Below, piece by piece: positions 16,599 to 24,979 of a stretch of 64,000 bases of DNA. Below the pieces are notes generated by a model that saw nothing but the letters and a program-made list of their open reading frames with translations, did no database searches and was not told where the DNA came from. Every line of letters begins with the position of its first letter. Positions within the stretch are counted from its first letter, which is position 1. The position numbers and the translations under genes were made by a program. This stretch comes from Pseudomonas sp. GL-B-19 (GTDB taxonomy: Bacteria; Pseudomonadota; Gammaproteobacteria; Pseudomonadales; Pseudomonadaceae), in assembly GCF_019956415.1 (NCBI RefSeq), contig NZ_JAHBDK010000097.1:1-64000 (forward strand), given 5' to 3'.

Positions 16599-18050
16599 CT
16601 AGAGCCCGCCCATCAGGGTGTATTTAAGTTCAAGGTAGTCTTCGATGCCGTACTTGGAGCCTTCGCGGCCCAGACCCGAGGATTTGATCCCGCCAAAAGG
16701 CGCGACCTCAGTGGAAATCAGCCCTTCGTTGATCCCGACCATGCCATATTCCAAGGCTTCACTCATGCGCCATGCCCGGCCCAGATCACGGGTGTAACAG
16801 TAGGCGGCCAGACCGAACTCGGTGTCGTTGGCCATTTGGATCGCTTGGGCTTCGCTGTCGAAGCGAAACACGGCTGCCAATGGGCCAAAGGTTTCTTCCT
16901 GGGCGACTTTCATCGCGCATGTCACGCCGGCTAGCACTGTTGGCTGGAAGAAGCCGTGGCCCAACGCGTGACGCTCGCCACCACAAAGCAATTGCGCACC
17001 TTGTGCAAGCGCGTCCTGCACATGGTCTTCAACTTTGGCGACGGCGCGGTCGTTGATCAGTGGGCCTTGATTGACCCCGGCATCGAAACCGCTGCCGACG
17101 TTGAGTTGCGAAACCCGTTCGGCCAACCGCGCGACGAAGGCGTCGTGAATTCCGTCCTGCACCAGGAAGCGATTGACGCAAACACAGGTCTGGCCGGCAT
17201 TGCGAAACTTGGCGATCAGCGCGCCCTCCACGGCACGTTCCAGGTCTGCATCGTCGAAGACAATAAATGGCGCGTTGCCGCCCAGTTCCAGCGAGACTTT
17301 TTTCAGTGTCGGTGCGCACTGCGCCATCAGCAATTTGCCGATGCCAGTGGAACCGGTGAACGACAGCTTGCGCACCAAGGGACTTGCAGTCAGCTCGCCG
17401 CCGATGGCGACAGCGTCCCCGGTGATTACGTTGAAGATGCCCGCTGGAATGCCGGCCTGTTCGGCCAATGCGGCCATGGCCAATGCCGAAAACGGGGTTT
17501 CCGGCGCCGGTTTAACGATGCATGGACAACCCGCAGCCAGTGCCGGACCGGCCTTGCGAGTTATCATCGCGGCAGGGAAATTCCATGGCGTGATCGCCGC
17601 GACGACACCGATCGGCTCTTTGCTGACGACGATGCGCGCATCGCCCTTGTGGCTTGGAATGGTGTCGCCGTAAATGCGTTTGGCTTCTTCGGCAAACCAC
17701 TCGATGAAACTGGCCGCATAGAGAATTTCCCCCTTGGCTTCCGCCAGGGGCTTGCCCTGTTCCAGAGTGAGGATTTCGGCAAGGGCATCGGCGTTTTCCA
17801 GCATCAGGGCGTGCCAGCGCTTGAGTGCGTTGCTGCGTTCCTTGGCGGTTATTGCACGCCAGGCTGGCCAGGCTTGATTGGCAATAGCGATGGCCTGGCG
17901 CGCTTCGGCGGCGCCAAGATTCGGCACCCGGCCAATCAGTTCGCCGGTGGCGGGGTTGAAAATGTCCTGTTGCGCACCATCGGGCGCATCCAGCCATTGG
18001 CCGCCGATGTAGGCCTGCTGGCGGAACAGTTGCGTGGCTGCTGGGCTCAT
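16599..18050 (-). CDS. NAD(P)-dependent succinate-semialdehyde dehydrogenase (GabD type)
   Basis: A 483-residue aldehyde dehydrogenase of normal GabD length. The nucleotide-binding block is TPWNFPAAMITRKAGPALAAGC. The catalytic Glu lies in SLELGGNAP (about 257) and the nucleophile Cys in NAGQTCVCVNRF (about 291). The end, GGIKSSGLGREGSKYGIEDY, is typical of succinate-semialdehyde dehydrogenases. It would feed the C4 product of ring cleavage into the TCA cycle, as TgnE does for trigonelline. Its ribosome-binding site AGGAG is supplied by a REP half-sequence that ends at the start codon. It is part of the operon running from 21525 to about 14680. Confidence 0.92.
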   Translation of the reverse strand: MSPAATQLFRQQAYIGGQWLDAPDGAQQDIFNPATGELIGRVPNLGAAEARQAIAIANQAWPAWRAITAKERSNALKRWHALMLENADALAEILTLEQGKPLAEAKGEILYAASFIEWFAEEAKRIYGDTIPSHKGDARIVVSKEPIGVVAAITPWNFPAAMITRKAGPALAAGCPCIVKPAPETPFSALAMAALAEQAGIPAGIFNVITGDAVAIGGELTASPLVRKLSFTGSTGIGKLLMAQCAPTLKKVSLELGGNAPFIVFDDADLERAVEGALIAKFRNAGQTCVCVNRFLVQDGIHDAFVARLAERVSQLNVGSGFDAGVNQGPLINDRAVAKVEDHVQDALAQGAQLLCGGERHALGHGFFQPTVLAGVTCAMKVAQEETFGPLAAVFRFDSEAQAIQMANDTEFGLAAYCYTRDLGRAWRMSEALEYGMVGINEGLISTEVAPFGGIKSSGLGREGSKYGIEDYLELKYTLMGGL

Positions 18051-18065
18051 GCCGGCTCCTACAGG
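18051..18065 (-). repeat. REP half-sequence supplying a ribosome-binding site
   Basis: On the minus strand CCTGTAGGAGCCGGC immediately precedes the ATG of the semialdehyde dehydrogenase. These are the first 15 bases of the local REP consensus, so the AGGAG Shine-Dalgarno comes from a partial REP. Confidence 0.7.
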
Positions 18066-18081
18066 GTTTTTTGTGAAGCCA

Positions 18082-18567
18082 TCAAGCCAGGGCGGGCAGG
18101 GGACCCAGCTTGCCCTTGTGATAGATCATCGGTGTCACGGGTTGCTCGGGAAGAATCAGGTTCTTCACGGCGCCGACTATGATGGCGTGATCACCACCAT
18201 CGTATTCGCGCCACAGTTCGCACTCGATGATCGCGGTGGCTTTGCGCAGTAGCGGGTTGCCCAACTCGCTCAGGTGCCAGTCGATGCCGCTGGCCTTGTC
18301 CTTGCCTTTTCCGGCAAAGGCATAGGCTTCGGCGGTCTGGTCGGCGGACAGCAGATGAATCGCGAACTGCTTGCTATCGCGTAACACCGGGTAGGTGTCG
18401 GATGCGTAATTGGGGCAGAACAGCACCAGTGCCGGGTCAATCGACAGTGCACTGAAGGCGCTGGCGGTAATGCCGACGATGCCGCCGTCCGGGTCCAGGG
18501 TGGTCACTATCGTGACGCCTGACGGAAACGAGCTCATGACGTCTTTGTAAATGCCGGGTTCGATCAT
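18082..18567 (-). CDS. Flavin reductase (RutF/HpaC-like), copy 2
   Basis: A 161-residue paralogue of the reductase at 5919-6404, of identical length. Shared blocks are SFPSGVTIVTT, ASAFSALSIDPALVLFCPNY, KGKDKASGIDW, LSELGNP and ECELWREYDGGDHAI. It should reduce FMN with NAD(P)H. It sits between the two aldehyde dehydrogenase genes, 12 bases after the upstream one, so it is made with the downstream pathway enzymes. Either copy could serve the LLM oxygenase. The second may serve another oxygenase not seen here. Confidence 0.92.
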   Translation of the reverse strand: MIEPGIYKDVMSSFPSGVTIVTTLDPDGGIVGITASAFSALSIDPALVLFCPNYASDTYPVLRDSKQFAIHLLSADQTAEAYAFAGKGKDKASGIDWHLSELGNPLLRKATAIIECELWREYDGGDHAIIVGAVKNLILPEQPVTPMIYHKGKLGPLPALA

Positions 18568-18579
18568 TTCTCAAGACTC

Positions 18580-20061
18580 CTAACGCATCACGAACGGATC
18601 AGGCATCGGTGCCTGGGAGAGGTTGATCCACACCGTTTTCAGCTCGGTGTAGGCCAGCACCGAATCGATGCCGCTTTCGCGTCCATAGCCGCTGTTTTTG
18701 AAACCGCCGATTGGCGCCATGGCCGACACTGCGCGGTAGGTGTTGACCCAAATGATCCCCGAGCGCACGTCCCGGGCCAGGCGATGGGCACGGCCCAGGT
18801 CGCGGGTCCAGATGCCGGCGGCGAGGCCGAACTGCGAGTCGTTGGCGATCGCCAGGGCTTCGGCTTCGTCCTTGAAACGAATGACTGAAGCCACCGGGCC
18901 GAACACTTCTTCTTGCATGATCTTCATCGAGTTGCTATCGCACTCGAACAGCGTCGGCTCATAGAACCAACCGTCACCGAGATTGGCCGGACGCTTGCCG
19001 CCCAGGCGCAGTTTCGCGCCTTCGGCAATGGCATCAGCCACCAGACCTTCAACCACTGCCAGTTGCTGCGCGGTGGCCATAGGGCCCATTTCGCTGCTGT
19101 CTTCCTGCGGGTTGCCGATGCGGATGCGCTGGGCGCGTTCCACCAAGCGGCCGACGAATTCATCGTAGATTTCGTCTTGCACCAACAGACGCGAACCGGA
19201 TACACAACTTTGCCCGGAAGCGGCATAGATCCCGGCGATCGCGCCGTTGATCGCGCTGTCGAGGTCAGCGTCGGCGAAAATAATGTTCGGCGATTTGCCG
19301 CCCAGTTCCAGCGACAGCTTGGCGAAATTTTCGGCGCTGCTGCGTACAACATGCCGCGCTGTAGCCGCACCGCCGGTGAAAGCGATTTTGCGAACCAGCG
19401 GATGGCGGGTGAGGGCGGCGCCGGTGCTTGGGCCGTAACCGGTGACGACGTTGACCACACCGGGCGGAATCCCGGCTTCCAGCGCCAGGCGCGCCAGTTC
19501 GAGAATGGTTGCCGAGGCGTGCTCGGACGGCTTGATCACGATGGTGTTGCCTGCCGCGAGGGCCGGAGCCAGTTTGATCGCCGTCAGGTACAGCGGGCTG
19601 TTCCACGGAATGATCGCGGCGACCACGCCCATGGCCTCGTGCACGGTGTAGGCAAACAGGTCAGGCTTGTCCAGCGGCAGCGTTCCGCCTTCCAGTTTGT
19701 CAGCCAGGCCTGCGGTGTAGTGAAAGAATTCCGGCAGATAGCCGACCTGGCCGCGAGTCTCGCGAATCAGCTTGCCGTTGTCGCGGCTTTCCAGCTGCGC
19801 CAGTTGTTCCTTGTTTTCGGCGATCAGATCGCCCAGGCGGCGAAGCAGTTTGCCGCGAGCGGTGGCGGTGAGACCTCGCCAGGCCGCACTCTCGAAGGCA
19901 GTCTGCGCAGCCTGTACGGCGCGCTCGACGTCAGCTTCGTCGGCATCCGGCAATTCAGCCCAGGCTTGTGCCAAGGCCGGGTTCAGGCTTTCAAAGGTCT
20001 TGCCGGACAGGGCATCGACCCATTCACCGCCGATGCACATCTGGAAGCGTGCGAGTGTCAT
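18580..20061 (-). CDS. NAD-dependent aldehyde dehydrogenase
   Basis: A 493-residue ALDH-superfamily enzyme. The nucleotide-binding block is IPWNSPLYLTAIKLAPALAAG. The catalytic Glu is in SLELGGKSPN (about 258) and the nucleophile Cys in ASGQSCVSGSR (about 292). The C-terminal part is GGFKNSGYGRESG. Its start overlaps the stop of the alpha/beta hydrolase gene in an ATGA. The context suggests oxidation of the ring-opened aldehyde or hydroxybutyrolactone to a dicarboxylate, the TgnC role in the trigonelline pathway. The exact substrate is not visible. Confidence 0.9.
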   Translation of the reverse strand: MTLARFQMCIGGEWVDALSGKTFESLNPALAQAWAELPDADEADVERAVQAAQTAFESAAWRGLTATARGKLLRRLGDLIAENKEQLAQLESRDNGKLIRETRGQVGYLPEFFHYTAGLADKLEGGTLPLDKPDLFAYTVHEAMGVVAAIIPWNSPLYLTAIKLAPALAAGNTIVIKPSEHASATILELARLALEAGIPPGVVNVVTGYGPSTGAALTRHPLVRKIAFTGGAATARHVVRSSAENFAKLSLELGGKSPNIIFADADLDSAINGAIAGIYAASGQSCVSGSRLLVQDEIYDEFVGRLVERAQRIRIGNPQEDSSEMGPMATAQQLAVVEGLVADAIAEGAKLRLGGKRPANLGDGWFYEPTLFECDSNSMKIMQEEVFGPVASVIRFKDEAEALAIANDSQFGLAAGIWTRDLGRAHRLARDVRSGIIWVNTYRAVSAMAPIGGFKNSGYGRESGIDSVLAYTELKTVWINLSQAPMPDPFVMR

Positions 20062-20891
20062 GCAACGATCCCCTTTATATGGTTTGGTCGGGAGTGCGCG
20101 GTGTCGAGAAACTCCAGCAACAGCTGGTTGACCAGGCGCGGCGATTCTACGGGCATCATATGCCGCTGTTCGGCGAGCACGGCAACGGTCGCGCCGGGAA
20201 TGCGCTGGGCCAATTGCTCAGCCATTTCGGGAGTCGATCCCGGATCCAGCTCGCCGGTTGCAATCAATGTCGGCACCTGGATGCTGGCCAAGTCCTCGGC
20301 ACGGTACATGTCTTGGGTTGCAAACAATTCATAGGTGGTCAAGTAACCCTGAGGATCATTGCCCGCCAGTGTCTGGCGGATCGCAGCGATCTGCGCAGGA
20401 TTGGCTGCCTGGTATTCACGACTGAACCAGCGTGACAGCGCCGCCTCAGCGTTGGCGTCCGGCCCGTGTTCGGCGGCCTGGCTGGTGCGGGCGATAACAC
20501 CGGCACGTTGTTCAGGGCTGCGATTGAACACGCTGTTGAGCACCACCAGACTTTGCAAGCGCTGCGGGTAATGCAGGGCAAAAGCCCGCGCCACCAGCCC
20601 GCCCATGGAAAAGCCGATCACCGCGGCCTTGGGCAATTGCAGGTGATCGAGCAACTCCAGCAACTGGTCGGCATAGCCAAGCAGGGGGGTTCCATTTTCC
20701 GGACGAGGACTGGCGCCATGGCCCAGCATGTCGTAGGCAATGACACGGTACTTCGTGGCCAAGCCAACGATCTGGCCGCCCCACATTTCTTTATTCAGGC
20801 CCACGCCGTGGATCAAGACCACGGGCTGGCCTTGGCCGGTCGCCAGGTAACTGGTTCCAGCCGGGGTGCGTTCAGCGGTGAGCCGAATCAT
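20058..20891 (-). CDS. Alpha/beta hydrolase (amide or enamide hydrolase candidate)
   Basis: A 277-residue alpha/beta hydrolase. It shows the oxyanion motif LIHGVGLNKEMWGG, the nucleophile elbow GFSMGG (Ser near residue 103), the Asp in TGELDPGSTP and the His in QRHMMPVESP. Enzymes of this family hydrolyse (acetamidomethylene)succinate in vitamin B6 catabolism, and RutD also belongs to the superfamily. In this operon it could split the N-formyl enamine acid to succinate semialdehyde, amine, formate and CO2. The ATG was chosen because AGGAG precedes it. The open frame extends far upstream but overlaps the previous gene. Confidence 0.88.
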   Translation of the reverse strand: MIRLTAERTPAGTSYLATGQGQPVVLIHGVGLNKEMWGGQIVGLATKYRVIAYDMLGHGASPRPENGTPLLGYADQLLELLDHLQLPKAAVIGFSMGGLVARAFALHYPQRLQSLVVLNSVFNRSPEQRAGVIARTSQAAEHGPDANAEAALSRWFSREYQAANPAQIAAIRQTLAGNDPQGYLTTYELFATQDMYRAEDLASIQVPTLIATGELDPGSTPEMAEQLAQRIPGATVAVLAEQRHMMPVESPRLVNQLLLEFLDTAHSRPNHIKGIVA

Positions 20892-20934
20892 GGAGCGCTC
20901 CTGCATACCTTTTTGTTGTAGTGACCGACCTTTA

Positions 20935-21525
20935 TTACTGGGCTTTTTCGGCCGCCAGTTCTTCCAGGTCGATGTAGCGGTTGCCGATGCGTGGGTGCAG
21001 ACGGCCGCCGTCCGCGCAACCCAGGACCACGACAATTTCGTCGGCACGTGGCGCGTCTTCGATCTGCATTTCCAGGGTGATGTAGTGCGAACGCAGGCCT
21101 TCGTCATCCTTGTGCATCATCGGAATCTGGATCGAGGTGCCCGGGCCACCGCGCTTGTTGGTGAAGCTCAGATAACTCTTGGCTTTAACCGCTTCGCGGT
21201 AATGGTTACCGAAACGCAGGGTGTGGATGACGGCGGAAGCGTGTTCGATTTCACCATCGGCACCGACGACGGCTGCCTTGCCATAAGCCTCGATTTTCTC
21301 GGCACCGCCGATGATGCCTACCAGGCGCTCAACCATAAGTGCTCCGAGGTCCGAGCAGTTGGCGCGGATTTCCGGCTTGAGGTCTTCGACGAAGCCGCGA
21401 CCCAGCCAAGGGTTTTTCATCACCACAGCCAGGCCGACCATGGTCACTGGCGTATCGGTGGCCTTGCCGCCTTCGATAAAGGTTTCTTCGACATAGCTGA
21501 CGATCTTGCGGATTTCGAAACTCAT
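20935..21525 (-). CDS. AA_synth (DUF1185) family protein
   Basis: A 196-residue protein of the family annotated as amino acid synthesis (AA_synth, formerly DUF1185), whose biochemical role is unclear. Recognisable parts are SFEIRKIVSYVEETFIEGGK, VVMKNPWLGRGFVEDL, the AYGKAAVVGADGEIEHASA region and VVVLGCADGGRLHPRIG. It is the first gene of the main catabolic operon, with GGAG before the ATG and operator copy 6 about 40 bases upstream. In the trigonelline pathway a conserved hypothetical protein assists the last step. Whether it is of this family I cannot confirm. Its leading position implies a core function. Confidence 0.85.
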   Translation of the reverse strand: MSFEIRKIVSYVEETFIEGGKATDTPVTMVGLAVVMKNPWLGRGFVEDLKPEIRANCSDLGALMVERLVGIIGGAEKIEAYGKAAVVGADGEIEHASAVIHTLRFGNHYREAVKAKSYLSFTNKRGGPGTSIQIPMMHKDDEGLRSHYITLEMQIEDAPRADEIVVVLGCADGGRLHPRIGNRYIDLEELAAEKAQ

Positions 21526-21561
21526 GAGCTGCTCCGTTTCAGGTTGAAAGTGTCTGTGCGT

Positions 21562-21579
21562 ATGATGGTATACCATAAT
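21562..21579. promoter_or_regulatory. Operator copy 6 (GntR-type palindrome)
   Basis: ATGATGGTATACCATAAT, 17 of 18 matches to the consensus. It is about 37 bases upstream of the AA_synth start and so controls the main catabolic operon. Confidence 0.85.
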
Positions 21580-21773
21580 ACCGGATGCGCAAGACCCTGA
21601 AATGAGTTTCTGGTCGGAAGGTGATGAAAAGAGGGGGGGAAGGGCGCAGTAGCTTTTAAGCGTCTCCACCAAAGCACTGCTACTCAGACATGGGCCTGCA
21701 GCAATACCCGGTGCTCCGTGCGGTGGATCGTCGGCAAGAATGGGCGACCCACCGTCTCGGCTCGTTTCGTGTT

Positions 21774-23111
21774 TCAGGCCGCAGCGCTCACTCCTGCGCC
21801 TTTCCCCTCCGTCGGAATGTCATGAAGGGAAATCCTTGAAGTCTCCGGCAATGCCAGTCCACCCGCCAGCGCAAGCAAAGCCACAGCGATTAGGTAGAAC
21901 GCCGGCGACAAGTTGCTGCCGGTGGTGCTGATTAGCCACGTAGCCACCAGCGGTGCAGTGCCGCCGAAAATGGTATAGGCCATGTTGTAGGTAATCGCCG
22001 ATGCGGTGTATCGAGTACGGGTAGGGAAGGTTTCCGAGAGCAAGGCCGCCGTTACCACACCGCACAACACCGCTCCAATCGCCAAGAGCATAACGCCGGC
22101 GATGGATGCTGCGAACGAGCCGGAGCTGGCCATCAGGAATGATGGATACACGGCCACAATTAATAGAGCGCAAGCCGTCATCACCGTTTTTCGACGCCCG
22201 ACCCGGTCCGAATACAGCCCGGCCAGTGGGCAGATCGCCGCAGCGAATAGCAATGCAATCAGTGACACCAGCAACGCTGTTGCGCGGCTCAGGCCGCCCG
22301 CGACTTGCAGGTAGGTAGCGAAGTAGGTGGTGAACATATAAAACGATAGCGCCGTGAGCGACACAAAAGCGCCCAGGCAACAGATTGCCGCACCATGGTT
22401 GCGCAAGGTTTCCCTAAGTGGGGAATGGGCTACTGCATGCTCCTGAGTCACCGCCTGGAATGCCGGTGTCTCATCGAGCTTCCAGCGCAAGTACAGGCCC
22501 ACCAGGCCCAGCGGCGCGGCAATCAGGAATGGCAGGCGCCAGCCCCAGCTACCCATCGCTTCGGCCGATAATGATGCCTCGAGTGCGTAGGCCACCACGG
22601 CTGCCGCGGCGAAGGCGGAAAAAGTAGACACCGGAATGAAGCTGCCGTACCAGGCGCGTTTATCATTCGGTGCATGCTCCATCAGATAGGCACAGGCACC
22701 TGCGTATTCTCCCCCGGCGGAAAAGCCTTGGGCGCAACGGATCAGGGAAAGCAGAATCGGCGCCATGACCCCGATCGCGGCATAAGTGGGCAGCAGACCG
22801 ATCAAGGTCGTTGCACCGGCCATCAGTAGAATCGTCATCGCAAGGGTTCGCTTGCGGCCGATCCTGTCGCCCAGCATGCCGAAGAAAATCCCTCCAAGAG
22901 GCCGAAACGCAAAAGCCACGGCGAATACCGCAAAGGTTTTCAGCAGCGCGGCACTGGCATCGCCGCTTGGGAAAAATTGCTGGGCGATGGTTGTGGCCAA
23001 AAAGCCGTAGACGGCGAAGTCGAACCACTCGACGAAATTGCCGATGCCGGCGGCCACAATCACTCTTCTCAGGGTTCTTGGGCTGACTTGTTCTGTCGTT
23101 GCGCTCGTCAT
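21774..23111 (-). CDS. MHS-family (ProP/KgtP-like) MFS transporter
   Basis: A 445-residue transporter with 12 membrane segments. It has the metabolite:H+ symporter signatures GNFVEWFDFAVYGFLA, FRPLGGIFFGMLGDRIGRK, RCAQGFSAGGEYAGACAYL and LYSDRVGRRKTVM. Substrates of this family include proline, betaine, citrate, 2-oxoglutarate and other organic acids. The start at 23111 has GAGG 6 bases upstream. No GGTATACC operator lies upstream, so it probably does not belong to the preceding regulon. It may belong to the amino-acid gene group that follows, or act alone. Confidence 0.9.
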   Translation of the reverse strand: MTSATTEQVSPRTLRRVIVAAGIGNFVEWFDFAVYGFLATTIAQQFFPSGDASAALLKTFAVFAVAFAFRPLGGIFFGMLGDRIGRKRTLAMTILLMAGATTLIGLLPTYAAIGVMAPILLSLIRCAQGFSAGGEYAGACAYLMEHAPNDKRAWYGSFIPVSTFSAFAAAAVVAYALEASLSAEAMGSWGWRLPFLIAAPLGLVGLYLRWKLDETPAFQAVTQEHAVAHSPLRETLRNHGAAICCLGAFVSLTALSFYMFTTYFATYLQVAGGLSRATALLVSLIALLFAAAICPLAGLYSDRVGRRKTVMTACALLIVAVYPSFLMASSGSFAASIAGVMLLAIGAVLCGVVTAALLSETFPTRTRYTASAITYNMAYTIFGGTAPLVATWLISTTGSNLSPAFYLIAVALLALAGGLALPETSRISLHDIPTEGKGAGVSAAA

Positions 23112-23387
23112 GCTGGACCTCGAGAGTTCGTTAGTAAGCTTTCGATTATCGGGGCAGGTACTAAGGCTGCTCACTTCAAAAGTGTCATCCACATAGTCAG
23201 TACCGACTTCAAGCACTTGAATTAAGCATTACTCGCGCCAGATGGGTTGGTCGTTCATCCAAAGAGTTGGCCGTCAGTGATATTTGACGGCCTTGGCTTG
23301 CAGCTTTTCGATCCGCAGGTGCCCCACAAATGCAACGTCGCTCAAGGGCGTTTCACTGCATCGGCACCCGAAGGCTCCAGGTGAACA

Positions 23388-24803
23388 TCAGCTGTACTGA
23401 CTTGTCGATCCAGCTGCGGGTTTGGGCCTCCAGTTGTGGGTCAGCTGATAGGCAATTGCCAGCCATATGAACCATCCCGGCATGACCATTAAGGCAATAC
23501 GGGTGTCAGGTCTTAATGCCAGCAAACAGAGAACAAAGCCCAGGAACGCCAAAGAGAACCAGGCCATCGGTACGCCTCCAGGCATCTTGTAGGCTGATTG
23601 AGCATGCAGGTCGGGCCGGCTTCTGCGATAGGCAATGTACGACGCGAGGATGGTCGACCAAGTGAAAATCACCAGGATCGCCGACACGGTAGAGACGATG
23701 GTGAACGCTGTCATGACTTCTGGAACGATGAACAGCAGCAGTACACCCACCAGCATCAACAGTGTGGTGAACGCCAGGCTCAACAGAGGCACGCTATTGC
23801 CCGACAAACGCCGAAAAATTCCCGGAGCATTGTCGTGACTGGCCAGCCCAAACAGCATGCGGCTGGATGAAAATACGCCACTGTTGGCCGATGAGGCGGC
23901 AGACGTCAGCACCACAAAGTTGACGATACCTGCTGCGGCGGGAAACCCTGCCACTAGAAACAGTTCGACGAAAGGGCTCTTGTTGGGCGAAACCTGTTGC
24001 CAGGAAGTCACTGCAATAATGCAGGCCAGTGCCAGCACATAAAACAGGATGATTCTCAACGGAATCGAGTTGATGGCTTTAGGCAGGGTCTTCTCGGGGG
24101 AGCGCGTTTCGGCGGCTGCAGTGCCGATCAGCTCAGTGCCGGCAAAGGAGAAGATTGCCATCTGGAAACCGGCGAAGAAACCAAACAGGCCGTTGGGGAA
24201 GGCTGCCTGTTTATCCAGCAGGTGGTTCAGGGATGCAGTGACGCCATTGGGTGAGACGAAGGAGCTGGCAATCAGCACCATGCTGACGCCAATCAAGGTG
24301 ACGACGGCAATGATCTTGATGATCGCGAACCAGAACTCCACTTCACCGAAAAGCCTGACCGTCAGCACGTTCAAGGCAAACAGCGTCATTAACATACCGA
24401 TGGCCGGTATCCAGGCGGGTACATCGGGGAACCAGTACTGAAAGAATCCGCCGACCACTACTGCATCGCCTACCACCGCGACGCTCCAGCTCAGCCAGTA
24501 CGACCAACCGAGGAAGAATGCCGCTCGTGGGCCGAGGTAGGCACCGGCAAAATCCGCGAAGGTTTTGAAGTTCAAGTTGGAGAGCAACAGTTCGCCCATG
24601 GCGCGCATGACGAAATAGACGAACAGACCGATGATCATATAGATGAGGATGATCGACGTGCCGGAGAGGGCGATGATCTTCCCGGAGCCCATGAACAGAC
24701 CTGTTCCGATGGCACCTCCCATGGCCATTAACTGAATGTGACGATTGCTGAGCGTGCGCTGCAGCGCGGGCTGTTCAACCAGCCCGGACGGAGTCGATTT
24801 CAT
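23388..24803 (-). CDS. Amino-acid permease, APC superfamily (CycA-like)
   Basis: A 471-residue permease with about 12 membrane segments. It carries the AAT-family blocks LSNRHIQLMAMGGAIGTGLFMGSG, FAGTELIGTAAAETRSPEKTLPKAI and SSANSGVFSSSRMLFGLA. The closest families are D-serine/D-alanine/glycine and aromatic or proline permeases. The substrate cannot be fixed. It runs with ornithine cyclodeaminase and the deacetylase-like gene on the same strand, which suggests import of ornithine, a D-amino acid or a related compound. Confidence 0.9.
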   Translation of the reverse strand: MKSTPSGLVEQPALQRTLSNRHIQLMAMGGAIGTGLFMGSGKIIALSGTSIILIYMIIGLFVYFVMRAMGELLLSNLNFKTFADFAGAYLGPRAAFFLGWSYWLSWSVAVVGDAVVVGGFFQYWFPDVPAWIPAIGMLMTLFALNVLTVRLFGEVEFWFAIIKIIAVVTLIGVSMVLIASSFVSPNGVTASLNHLLDKQAAFPNGLFGFFAGFQMAIFSFAGTELIGTAAAETRSPEKTLPKAINSIPLRIILFYVLALACIIAVTSWQQVSPNKSPFVELFLVAGFPAAAGIVNFVVLTSAASSANSGVFSSSRMLFGLASHDNAPGIFRRLSGNSVPLLSLAFTTLLMLVGVLLLFIVPEVMTAFTIVSTVSAILVIFTWSTILASYIAYRRSRPDLHAQSAYKMPGGVPMAWFSLAFLGFVLCLLALRPDTRIALMVMPGWFIWLAIAYQLTHNWRPKPAAGSTSQYS

Positions 24804-24979
24804 TACAAAACCTCTTGATTTTATGTTTTTGAGTTTTGGCAGAAAAGTGGATGTCTAGCGTTCTTGTTAGAGATGCAACGGCTACTGACGGTGGTGGTTT
24901 GCGGGTGGCAGGGTTTCTCGTCCGCGAATAAGGTGCGCGGCCCCTTGGCACCTTGCTCAGGGGGCCTCACCTATGGCGA

